Positions 8,701 to 15,508 of a stretch of 64,000 nucleotides of DNA are shown piece by piece. Numbering within the stretch: position 1 is the stretch's first letter; the number at the start of each line of letters is the position of its first letter. The notes beneath the pieces were generated by a model, which saw only the letters and a program-made list of their open reading frames with translations, did not search any database and was not told the DNA's origin. The translations under genes and the position numbers were made by a program. The DNA comes from Shewanella eurypsychrophilus (GTDB lineage Bacteria; Pseudomonadota; Gammaproteobacteria; Enterobacterales; Shewanellaceae): NCBI RefSeq assembly GCF_007004545.3, contig NZ_CP045503.2:590501-654500 (forward strand). Reading direction: 5' to 3'.

Positions 8701-10932
8701 GGTGTAAGTAACGATAGGCACATTACCGTTAAAATTAGCATCAGGTGTGAAGGTATAGGTACCATCACTATTAAGCGTTAAAGTACCGTCTTCTAAATCT
8801 ACTGTGCTACCAGCATCGTATGTATTGCCCTCAACATTGAAGGTTGCAACGGTTAATACATCATCAGTATCACTGTCATTATCTAATACATTCCCCGTTG
8901 CAACAGTATCTTCATCAATGGTGTTAAAATCATCGACGATAATTGAAGCCTCATTGGTTCCAACTATATTAATGGTTACAACTTGGGTATCGATTGCACC
9001 GAATTCATCGGTCACTGTGACCAAGAACTGTTCCTGTACAACTTCCCCTTCAGTTAAGCTGTCTGCAGCCTGATTATCTAATGTGTAAACCCATTGACCA
9101 GTATCAGGATCTATTGCGAAGCTACCATAAAATGAATCTGCACTACCGCTCCAAGCTAGGATGGCTCCGTTATCGACATCAGTAGCCGTTAACGTGCCTG
9201 TAGTACTTTGAATTGTTGTGAGAGGCTCGTTTGATTCCAGTTCGCTAACGCTACCAGTAGCATCAGTCTCTGAGGATGTAATAACCGGAGAATCGTTGGT
9301 TCCTTGTACTGTGATAGTGATCTGTTGTGTGGTTGATGCGCCAAGTTCATCGGTAACAGTTACAATGAAAATTTCTTCAACTGAAGTTCCTTCGGCTAAG
9401 CTATCAGCCAAAGAGTTATCTAAGCTGTAGCTCCATTCGCCACTTACTGGATCGATAGTTAAGCTACCAAAATTACCTGTCGAATCTCCGCTCCAGGTTA
9501 AAATTGAACCATTATCGACATCTGTGGCTGCTAAGCTGCCAGTCGCAATGGTAATGCCTGGAACGACAGTGCCGTCATCTTCATTCCCTGCTTCAATTAC
9601 CAAGCCTTCGTCACCAGGTAAAATAGGACCGTCTGGACCATCGGGGTCAACTACCACTACCACAGGTTCATCGTTTGTACCTGTAATCGTAATAGAGAGA
9701 GTGACTAAAACGGTATCGCCATCGGCATCCGTAAGCTGATAGGTAAATGTTTCAGTAACTTGCTCCCCTTCAGCGAGTGCTTGCACATTATCTAATGAGT
9801 TATCTAACTGATAGGTATAACTACCATCTGAAGATATTTGCAGAAGTCCAAAATCACCGGAAATATCAGCTGTTTGCAGCACTGCTATAGTGGTTCCGGC
9901 GGAATTCGATATTTGAGAAACTAATGCTGAGTCGGCTCCTTGGGTATCATTAGCAATCACATTACCTGCAATCGATACTTCACCATCCTCTGCAACGCTA
10001 TTTGTGTCAGCTACACCGTTTGGATTATCGTCGACTATGTTTACTGTGATTGTGGAAGCGTTTGTATTACCTAGAAGATCTGTTACAAGCGCTGTAAATG
10101 TTTGAGAAACTATGTCTGAAACTGAATTATCTACAGCTGAGTTGAGAGTGAAGTTATAGCTAAGAGTACCGCTTACAGGATCAAAGTTTGTTAGAGTGAG
10201 AATGCCGCTAGCAGTTGTTATTGCTATTGGGCCAATAAATAAGCCTCCGGTAAATATATCAATACCATTAATTGTTAGGCTAGCAACACCTGCTTGTGCG
10301 TCAACTTGTAGACTATTCGACTGAGTAATTGCTGTGGCTAGCGGGCTTGAACCTTGCAATAAATTAGCTTCGAGTAAAGTCACACTGCTCGCGCCTATAG
10401 TGGGCAAGGCTGCTTCTTCTTCTGTCAGAATTAGGGGATCTTCGCTAGCAGTGGGTGCTGCCGCGAACCCCTCGGTATCATGACCTGCACCAGCAAGAGT
10501 TTCATCCCCTGAACGACCGAGAGTAATAAAGCCTGATCCTCCCTCATTACCTGCACCACCGGCTACGGTACCGGCTGCGGTTGCTGGAAGGCCTGCTGTT
10601 GGATCTTCACCCGCTAAAATCTGAGCCTGTAAGGCCGCGATTTCAGCAATATCAGATACCGGCGCTGTAGCTAACTCTGGGGTGGCTGATATTTCAGGAG
10701 TTGCTCCAAGGGAGCTATCGGGTATCGGCTCTGCAAGATTTGTCTCAGTGATGACTGTGCCGTCAGCCATCTGTAGTATGAATTGAGAGCTTGGTGAGAA
10801 GATTAGTTGTTCGCCGTCTTTAATAAGATCGCCAATGGTTATATCTCTGATATTACCTTGATCATCTTTGGCCTTTAATTGACCCACCAGATTGGTGACG
10901 ACCGCATCTTGTTTTGCTACTGAAACACCCAT
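2758..10932 (-). CDS. Giant LapA/BpfA-like RTX adhesin with vWA domain
   Basis: Very large repeat-built surface protein (2,724 aa from the ATG at 10932, which has AGGGA 8 bp upstream; a GTG 24 bp earlier lacks a ribosome site). Order: retention-type module (residues ~1-70); TAAG motif at ~118-121 in LPATAAGTV, like the LapG cleavage site of LapA/BpfA adhesins; Ig-like/VCBS repeats ~170-860; seven near-identical 118-residue repeats ~870-1695; further repeats; a vWA domain ~2295-2470 with MIDAS residues DTSGSM and FVTDGEP; RTX nonapeptides (GGxGxDx) ~2560-2625; C-terminal secretion region. Known family behaviour: type I secretion, outer-membrane tethering, and release by a periplasmic protease under c-di-GMP control. 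No lapBCE, lapD or lapG homologue is in the window. The biofilm role is inference. Confidence 0.9.
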   Translation of the reverse strand: MGVSVAKQDAVVTNLVGQLKAKDDQGNIRDITIGDLIKDGEQLIFSPSSQFILQMADGTVITETNLAEPIPDSSLGATPEISATPELATAPVSDIAEIAALQAQILAGEDPTAGLPATAAGTVAGGAGNEGGSGFITLGRSGDETLAGAGHDTEGFAAAPTASEDPLILTEEEAALPTIGASSVTLLEANLLQGSSPLATAITQSNSLQVDAQAGVASLTINGIDIFTGGLFIGPIAITTASGILTLTNFDPVSGTLSYNFTLNSAVDNSVSDIVSQTFTALVTDLLGNTNASTITVNIVDDNPNGVADTNSVAEDGEVSIAGNVIANDTQGADSALVSQISNSAGTTIAVLQTADISGDFGLLQISSDGSYTYQLDNSLDNVQALAEGEQVTETFTYQLTDADGDTVLVTLSITITGTNDEPVVVVVDPDGPDGPILPGDEGLVIEAGNEDDGTVVPGITIATGSLAATDVDNGSILTWSGDSTGNFGSLTIDPVSGEWSYSLDNSLADSLAEGTSVEEIFIVTVTDELGASTTQQITITVQGTNDSPVITSSETDATGSVSELESNEPLTTIQSTTGTLTATDVDNGAILAWSGSADSFYGSFAIDPDTGQWVYTLDNQAADSLTEGEVVQEQFLVTVTDEFGAIDTQVVTINIVGTNEASIIVDDFNTIDEDTVATGNVLDNDSDTDDVLTVATFNVEGNTYDAGSTVDLEDGTLTLNSDGTYTFTPDANFNGNVPIVTYTTNTGASATLTIIVDPVNDAPDALNNSYNLLEGGLTSGNIITDNTGSGVDSDIDGGPLNITHINGIAVTFTNGVAIIPIGDGSLTINQDGSFTYSHNGEEPAETSFTYTINDGLGGSDTATVFLNISNVNDGPFAEDDSFSVNEGALLGGNVISHIDNNDGLQDSDGGDGGTLTVTQVNGINLVFDLDGWSQDFTVGNGTLRIKADGSFEYQHDGSDPDEIPPSFDYTLSDGADTDTATVTITTNPVNDGPFAEDDSFSVNEGALLGGNVISHIDNNDGLQDSDGGDGGTLTVTQVNGINLVFDLDGWSQDFTVGNGTLRIKADGSFEYQHDGSDPAVTPPTFDYTLSDGADTDTATVTITTNPVNDGPFAEDDSFSVNEGALLGGNVISHIDNNDGLQDSDGGDGGTLTVTQVNGINLVFDLDGWSQDFTVGNGTLRIKADGSFEYQHDGSDPAVTPPTFDYTLSDGADTDTATVTITTNPVNDGPFAEDDSFSVNEGALLGGNVISHIDNNDGLQDSDGGDGGTLTVTQVNGINLVFDLDGWSQDFTVGNGTLRIKADGSFEYQHDGSDPAVTPPTFDYTLSDGADTDTATVTITTNPVNDGPFAEDDSFSVNEGALLGGNVISHIDNNDGLQDSDGGDGATLTVTQVNGINLVFDLDGWSQDFTVGNGTLRIKADGSFEYQHDGSDPAVTPPTFDYTLSDGADTDTATVTITTDPVNDDPFAEDDSFSVNEGALLGGNVISHIDNNDGLQDSDGGDGGTLTVTQVNGINLVFDLDGWSQDFTVGNGTLRIKADGSFEYQHDGSDPAVTPPTFDYTLSDGADTDTATVTITTNPVNDGPFAEDDSFSVNEGALLGGNVISHIDNNDGLQDSDGGDGGTLTVTQVNGINLVFDLDGWSQDFTVGNGTLRIKADGSFEYQHDGSDPAVTPPTFDYTLSDGVDTDTATVTITTDPVNDDPEIISIESGAVSEEGLQNGIMDGPLPPDDTTDSVTFIGSLNFTDVDSTSFSISIDDLNISAYSSGGVPITWDWAGNTLTGTAGLTTVMTIQFGSVSGTAPDFTVNYTVTLLAPVDHPVNNDEDVLSIDFTVIVDDQNGGNADIILNVKIEDDAPLDEVDESATPSMPHTIDEFITGDLFDPGADGFGSVDFQVITQGLQSNGIDLTYTMNGDTLTAMAGNTAVFTLQAIPDGTGHYDYKFTLLDEIDVEVVIDYDLGSAPAGNNAAYYVDTDGAIYAQDDQAAMVIATITGTFNGSTSSINSNAHGIGVGPQTSIFTGEAIKFVYGVDGTSLAAISLGTNNNGNHTGTTDIQYIVTYSDNSTQVFNATINGTLTIEQLATSGLSIMSIEIFHVSGNDFQITGLSSVDTLFNAPIDLEFAYGATDNDGDAVIFTPENDGHFTITLEPANLIPDARNNIYHVDEDDSVSGNIITDDTGNGIDSDADVSDILLITHINGVAVVFDNNGDAEVDITGGTLFINEDGSFTFDHDGTEDAPTSFTYTLDDGNGGTDTATVYFEVYSEETFGPEDDTTVETGNAHDVLIGDTTGFGPGQNYNIAFIIDTSGSMGSAVDTARTQITNVLNQLISTIGQGNPGVVNILVIDFNTGAEILLNINLSNLDASIIQAALKDMNSDGWTNYEAAFNLATTWFTSGLASTNIGMNYTFFVTDGEPTKPGDDDNNYEAAYLAAVAAFALLTFENLTYVQAIGLGNAFNPNDPDYILDQFDSNGTPLTNVDVDNLADAILQTALLPGDDDLNAGNGNDIIFGDLIEFDGIDEEGFDALVEYVDLQSGSDLNSDGDISIYEVHAYVSANASDFDVSGANDGDDILTGGDGDNILFGQGGNDQLLGGNGSDIMYGGDGIDELTGGRGDDIMHGGAGDDTFIWNTDSINGENDTILDFDVSEDVLDLSDLLSGETNNALDLVDYLSFDVSGGDTTITIDLDGDGSGTDTITILLEGTSLTGLGNQAIIQDLLDNNALIVSIP
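5846..8323 (-). repeat. Seven tandem 354-bp coding repeats
   Basis: Seven in-frame copies of a 354-bp (118-codon) unit inside the adhesin gene, almost identical at DNA level. Each encodes one Ig/cadherin-like module containing AEDDSFSVNEGALLGGNVIS and ending in a TVTITT(N/D)PVND linker. Differences are few: one GGDGA for GGDGG, D for N in the linker, and DEIPPS for AVTPPT in the copy nearest the N-terminus. Such arrays change copy number by recombination and can be collapsed in assemblies. Confidence 0.93.
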
Positions 10933-11165
10933 AATATTATCCCTGAGCTTATTCACTCATTAGGTAAGCAGTAAATTTATTGACCCAAAAAAGATTTCTG
11001 CTATTAAACATCTTGAATTTAGTTTGGCTTTAATTGACGCTGAGTCAAATTAATGACATTGGGCTGTAAGTGGCATGGATATAGGGTTTGATATACTTTT
11101 TGTAGAAAAGTAACAATTATTCAGCTGTTTGTAGCTAGCTAGAATGGAAAATAGCTGCTACTAAA

Positions 11166-11193
11166 TAAAAAAACCACCTATTAGGTGGCTTTC
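11166..11193 (-). terminator. Rho-independent terminator after hemY
   Basis: CCACCT-ATT-AGGTGG stem followed on the minus strand by a 7-T run, about 25 bp beyond the hemY stop. It ends the hemCDXY operon. Confidence 0.8.
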
Positions 11194-11215
11194 TTAGTTA
11201 ATAATCGTATAAAAA

Positions 11216-12385
11216 CTAACCGGCGATAGCGGCTTGACGGTAACTCTGAAGAGCATTATTTTGTTCGCCTAGGTGTTCATGTGTTTCACCTAGAGCCAGC
11301 CAATTGTCTTTATTTGGTTGCTGATGACAGACCTTTGTCCAGTAGGACATAGCTTGACGATAATCTTTATTTTGCAGATGAAGCTTAGCTAAAAGCTTTT
11401 GAAAATTGAGCTGTTCACCGTACTTTTTCTCCAGTGAAAATATCTGCTTTCTTTCTTCAATATCTGAGGGGGTCAATACGTCGGCAAGCGCAGAGGAAAT
11501 ATCTGTAGACAGATCACTCTTGAGCTTTTTCATTAAGAGTTTTTTAGCTTCAGCTTCGCGCTTAAACTTATTTAGACCAATGCAGTAACTTGCTAGATAT
11601 TTAGACTCTTTGCGTTCTGCTCGGCTTAACCAATGCCAAACTTTTTCGAGCTCTTGTTCATTGTTAGTCTGAGCCTGAAGTAGCAAGGAGTTATTGGTCT
11701 TTATGGTGAGTTGATCAAGTTCCTCTACGCTGAGTACTTGTCGTTTTCTAGCTATTGGCAATAGCAGCTTCAGTGCATACCAATCTGCTTGTGCTTGATA
11801 CAACTCAATGGCCAACCTTAATATTGGCAACTTGCTCTTACTGGTTGGTGATAGCTTATCAAGCTCCATTCTGGCCTTGTCTAACTCTCCTTGTTGTAAC
11901 AAGTAACGAGTACGACTTGTGCTGACGGCTTTAGCTGCTAAAGGTTCTAGCTCCGCTTTTAATAGGTATTGATCTCTGCTTTCTATATTATTTTGATGTT
12001 GTGCTGCTCTTGCGGCTGCTAGCAGATTAAGTGTTGGCAACTCACCTTTCTCTGCCCCCCTAACCATGGATTGCTCCGCTGAAGACCAATCTTCTTCAGC
12101 TAATGCTAGCGCGCCTAGCAGGGTGTGTTTTCGAGCGGCTTTCTTGCGCCATTTCTCAGGAAGTAGGCGACTGCTCATTATTAAGTTGATTAGAAAAACA
12201 AATAGCCACTCTGCAAGCTGAAGAAGCCCGTAAAATATGATCAGTGAGATAATGGCAAAGACTACACCTGTTTCTACTTCGTAATCCCAAATGGTGAAAT
12301 AAAGATAACCGTTCATGCCCTCAAAGAAAGGGCTGATGCATAAGCCTAATAAGATAATCCCGAGATAGATCATGATTCTAATCAT
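11216..12385 (-). CDS. hemY: HemY, haem-operon membrane/TPR protein
   Basis: Inner-membrane protein of the HemY_N/TPR family, 389 aa. Two N-terminal hydrophobic segments (about residues 4-21 and 40-72) are followed by a soluble helical TPR-like region; the last repeats contain KDYRQAMSYW and ALGETHEHLGEQNNALQSYRQA. It is the last gene of hemCDXY; its ATG overlaps the hemX stop (ATGA). In Enterobacteria HemY is thought to assist coproporphyrin/haem synthesis, but its biochemical role is not settled. It is unrelated to the protoporphyrinogen oxidase called HemY in Bacillus. Confidence 0.9.
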   Translation of the reverse strand: MIRIMIYLGIILLGLCISPFFEGMNGYLYFTIWDYEVETGVVFAIISLIIFYGLLQLAEWLFVFLINLIMSSRLLPEKWRKKAARKHTLLGALALAEEDWSSAEQSMVRGAEKGELPTLNLLAAARAAQHQNNIESRDQYLLKAELEPLAAKAVSTSRTRYLLQQGELDKARMELDKLSPTSKSKLPILRLAIELYQAQADWYALKLLLPIARKRQVLSVEELDQLTIKTNNSLLLQAQTNNEQELEKVWHWLSRAERKESKYLASYCIGLNKFKREAEAKKLLMKKLKSDLSTDISSALADVLTPSDIEERKQIFSLEKKYGEQLNFQKLLAKLHLQNKDYRQAMSYWTKVCHQQPNKDNWLALGETHEHLGEQNNALQSYRQAAIAG

Positions 12386-13566
12386 AGAGAACTATCCTCT
12401 GAAGCTAGCAGGTTACCGTGTACTACCAGCTGTTGAAGTAAGGCCGTAGAGTGAAAATGTTCCATTGTCGGAGTCTGTATTTCGAGTGTTTTCAATGCTT
12501 CTAGAGCAGATAAAGCTGCTTGTGTTTGTGGATCATTAAGATCAAAATATTGATAGATCCACTTTCTCGCTAGGGTGAGTGACTGACGATAGTTCACTTG
12601 ATCTTGTCGATATAAAGCCAGCTGAGATTGAAGTAACTTATTGCGAATATTTTCAACTAGATACCACTGTTGATCCGGAGTGAGAATTGGCGTGATATCT
12701 GTGGTTCGTTTACGAACTACAACAAAATCATCCATTATAGACTGCCAAAATTTACCTAGGTTAGCTTGCCAATCATCGATAGATTCTGTCATTTCTGGAG
12801 CTTCTTTGCGATTGACTGCATTGGTAAGTTCTACTCGGTTTAAAGGTAACTGATGTAGATGCTCAATCATGCTATCTAAGGTCAATACAGTGCCGGTGAT
12901 ATCTGTACTTTTTATGGCTGAGACAGCGGAGATATCCTTTGCTAATGCCTTTCTTAGCGGTGTTAATGATGGGTCTTTCATTGATTCAATACGTGTGTCT
13001 GCAGCTTTCAGTAAACTTGCAGCCGTACTTGGATCTTTTTCAAGCCAAAGCTTGTTACCTGCCATTCTGACTAAATATTTCGCTTCTTCAGCCATCCAGT
13101 GATTAGGATTACGCAAAGCAAGCTTAGCAACACGCTCATTTAATTGAACTTGATTAGCTGCAATTTGATCGATTCCTGAATGAGTACTGCTAGCTAATTC
13201 TTGTTGTTGTTTAGCGAGCCTTGAAATCTGCCTGTTTGGTTCATTTAAGGCCTGTTTTAGCTCGACAGATAAGGCCGACGCCTTTTCTTTTTGTGCCGTT
13301 AGTTCTTGATATAGGTAGTAGCCGCCACCACATGTGGTAAAGGTGAGCAGTAGGAGGAAAACAAAATTAAACAAGAATCCCCAAGATACACCAGAAGACC
13401 CAGCTTTTATTTCAGGTTTGGTTTTTGTTTTAGGTGCTTCTTTATTTGAGGCGTCCAGCGTTTTGGGCGATCGAGAGTTTGTTTGCTCGGCTTCTTGTGG
13501 AATCGTTTCAGCTTGTGCGTCTATTTTCGCTTCTACAGCGTTCTCATCTAAATCTTTCTTATCCAT
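12382..13566 (-). CDS. hemX: HemX family membrane protein
   Basis: HemX-family protein, often annotated as uroporphyrin-III C-methyltransferase although the family lacks an obvious SAM-methylase fold. A polar, Lys/Glu-rich cytoplasmic N-terminus (residues ~1-65) precedes one membrane helix (~70-90), then a coiled-coil stretch and a helical periplasmic domain. The ATG at 13566 has AAGGA 7 bp upstream, so it is preferred over a TTG 6 bp earlier. The stop overlaps the hemY start. Function is uncertain in the family; operon position links it to tetrapyrrole synthesis. Confidence 0.88.
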   Translation of the reverse strand: MDKKDLDENAVEAKIDAQAETIPQEAEQTNSRSPKTLDASNKEAPKTKTKPEIKAGSSGVSWGFLFNFVFLLLLTFTTCGGGYYLYQELTAQKEKASALSVELKQALNEPNRQISRLAKQQQELASSTHSGIDQIAANQVQLNERVAKLALRNPNHWMAEEAKYLVRMAGNKLWLEKDPSTAASLLKAADTRIESMKDPSLTPLRKALAKDISAVSAIKSTDITGTVLTLDSMIEHLHQLPLNRVELTNAVNRKEAPEMTESIDDWQANLGKFWQSIMDDFVVVRKRTTDITPILTPDQQWYLVENIRNKLLQSQLALYRQDQVNYRQSLTLARKWIYQYFDLNDPQTQAALSALEALKTLEIQTPTMEHFHSTALLQQLVVHGNLLASEDSSL

Positions 13567-13613
13567 TAACAAGTCCTTGAAAGCGATACAGCAAAAAATG
13601 ACGAGTTAGAACG

Positions 13614-14357
13614 TTATAAGCCTAAGGCTGAAAGTATGGCTTTGCAATTGGCAGCTTTTGCGTTAGTGACATGCTGCAATCCATAAGCAAAGGCTTGTTC
13701 CTGTACTCGTGAGCTAGGGACTATGATATGACATGCGCGCAGCCATGCAAATAACTCTTTTGGTACAAGTTTAATCAAATTGTCTAAAATCTCGCCGCTG
13801 GTGACTATGATGGTGTCTATTTCGGCCTGTTGCCATGCTATAGCGGTACTGTCTTTTGGAAGTTCAGGGCAGCCCCTGCGATAGACTTCCCAATAGCTGA
13901 CCTGTCCACCTCTGCTTGCCAGAGTCGTCGCTAAAACTTCTCGTCCTCCAACGCCTCTAACAATCACAATTTTCTTGCCTGAAAGATTTTGTAGCTGAGG
14001 GAGCGTGAGTAGTCCTTCTGTTTGCTGACAGTTTTGCGGGGCTTCTTGCGCCGTAATGCCTAAATGCGTAAGCGCGTTAAATGTTGCTTCTCCCACTGCG
14101 TAATATTCAGCTTTTGCAGGCCAAGCTATGTGTGGATGAGAAGCATCAATTGCATTTGCTGCAAATTTTACGGCATTTGTACTGATAAAAATGATGATGT
14201 CAGCGTGGTTAATTTGATCAATATATTGATTTTGATGTGTAGCTGGAGCCGGAGTTACATGGAGTAAAGGCGTGACAATATGCGAGACACTCTTTAAATT
14301 GAGCGCCTCGATCATTAACTGATTACGCCCCTCGGGGCGTGTTAGCAGTATTTTCAT
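13614..14357 (-). CDS. hemD: Uroporphyrinogen-III synthase
   Basis: Closes and isomerises hydroxymethylbilane to uroporphyrinogen III in the cytoplasm. At 247 aa it has the usual family length. The N-terminus MKILLTRPEGRN is characteristic, as are IFISTNAVKFA and the C-terminal half with IIVTSGEILDNL. It follows hemC after 21 bp and precedes hemX, the conserved gammaproteobacterial order. HemD sequences diverge strongly, so operon position contributes much to the call. Confidence 0.93.
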   Translation of the reverse strand: MKILLTRPEGRNQLMIEALNLKSVSHIVTPLLHVTPAPATHQNQYIDQINHADIIIFISTNAVKFAANAIDASHPHIAWPAKAEYYAVGEATFNALTHLGITAQEAPQNCQQTEGLLTLPQLQNLSGKKIVIVRGVGGREVLATTLASRGGQVSYWEVYRRGCPELPKDSTAIAWQQAEIDTIIVTSGEILDNLIKLVPKELFAWLRACHIIVPSSRVQEQAFAYGLQHVTNAKAANCKAILSALGL

Positions 14358-14378
14358 TGGATAGGGCTATTGAGCAAT

Positions 14379-15308
14379 TTACTTAATGTAAACAGCATCA
14401 AGAATTTCCTTGGCACCCTTATTTAGCAGATCTTTTGCTAATGCAATGCCCAGTTCTTTGGCATCTGTTTTAGGTCCAACAGTGGTGCCTACAAGAATTT
14501 TACTACCATCTGGATTACCCACTAAACCGCGTAAGGTTAATGTGTCACCGTCGATTTCAGCATAGGCACCAATAGGGACTTGGCATCCGCCTTCAAGATG
14601 GGTATTCATCGCGCGCTCTGCAATCACTCGGTAACGGGTTTCAGTATGCTCAAGCGGAGCCAATAAGGCTTTTACTCGTGCATCATCGATGCGGCACTCA
14701 ATACCGACAGCACCTTGGCCGTTGGCTGGAAGCGAATCTTCAGTAGAGATGAAGCTAGTGATGCGCTCTTCAAGCTTTAAGCGCTTAAGACCTGCCGCAG
14801 CAAGAATGATAGCATCGTAATTGCCTGCATCTAGTTTACCTAGTCTAGTGCCTACGTTGCCGCGAAGATCACGAATTTCAAGGTCGGGACGAAGTCCACG
14901 GATCTGACATTGGCGTCTTAGGCTTGATGTACCAACGATGGCGCCTTGAGGCAGATCACTGATCGATTTATAGCTATTTGAAACAAATGCATCACGTGGA
15001 TCTTCACGCTCACAAATGATTTCAAGACCTAAGCCTTCTGGAAAATCTACCGGCACATCTTTCATTGAATGAACGGCAATATCGGCTCTGTCTTCAAGCA
15101 TCGCGACTTCTAGTTCTTTAACAAACAGGCCTTTTCCACCTACTTTTGCCAATGGCGTATCTAGAATGATGTCACCTTTAGTACTCATTGGGAGAAGTTC
15201 AACAGTTAAGTCTGCGTGAAACTTTTCAAGTTCAGCTTTTACAAATTCTGCTTGCCAAAGTGCAAGTGGGCTTTTACGTGTTGCAATGCGAATGACATTT
15301 TGAGACAT
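14379..15308 (-). CDS. hemC: Hydroxymethylbilane synthase (porphobilinogen deaminase)
   Basis: Polymerises four porphobilinogen units into hydroxymethylbilane. The start chosen is the ATG at 15308 ([19 protein letters not shown]), matching family N-termini; the frame stays open 22 codons further upstream. Counting from there, the dipyrromethane-cofactor cysteine falls at C242 in [11 protein letters not shown], and the substrate-binding residues are visible in VGTSSLRRQ and [10 protein letters not shown]. It is the first gene of hemCDXY and diverges from cyaA, sharing a ~200-bp promoter region with a CRP-like site. Confidence 0.96.
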   Translation of the reverse strand: MSQNVIRIATRKSPLALWQAEFVKAELEKFHADLTVELLPMSTKGDIILDTPLAKVGGKGLFVKELEVAMLEDRADIAVHSMKDVPVDFPEGLGLEIICEREDPRDAFVSNSYKSISDLPQGAIVGTSSLRRQCQIRGLRPDLEIRDLRGNVGTRLGKLDAGNYDAIILAAAGLKRLKLEERITSFISTEDSLPANGQGAVGIECRIDDARVKALLAPLEHTETRYRVIAERAMNTHLEGGCQVPIGAYAEIDGDTLTLRGLVGNPDGSKILVGTTVGPKTDAKELGIALAKDLLNKGAKEILDAVYIK

Positions 15309-15419
15309 GCTCGATATTCCATCAGAGGCCTTAGTTGCAGCAATGCTAACATTGCGCGGGGTTAGATGTAACAAACAGGGTTTGATTCTTTGAAGTCTGC
15401 CTCAAACTTTTCTAGTCAA

Positions 15420-15441
15420 AAATGTGATCTTAGTCTCGTTT
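15420..15441. promoter_or_regulatory. CRP-like binding site between hemC and cyaA
   Basis: The 22-bp segment matches the E. coli CRP consensus at 17 positions by my count: the left arm AAATGTGATCT is perfect, and the right arm keeps TC, C and TTT. It lies 68 bp upstream of the cyaA TTG and 112 bp upstream of the hemC ATG. Autoregulation of cyaA by CRP is known in E. coli; here it is inference from the site. Confidence 0.6.
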
Positions 15442-15508
15442 ATTCACTGTTAGTCGCAAAACTGCTAGCATGAGGCTGTTTTGACTCTGCACCCTGGTGT
15501 GACCTTAA

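Noticed and set aside
10933-10956. GTG start for the adhesin 24 bp upstream
   Set aside because: It has no ribosome site; the ATG at 10932 has AGGGA at 8 bp.
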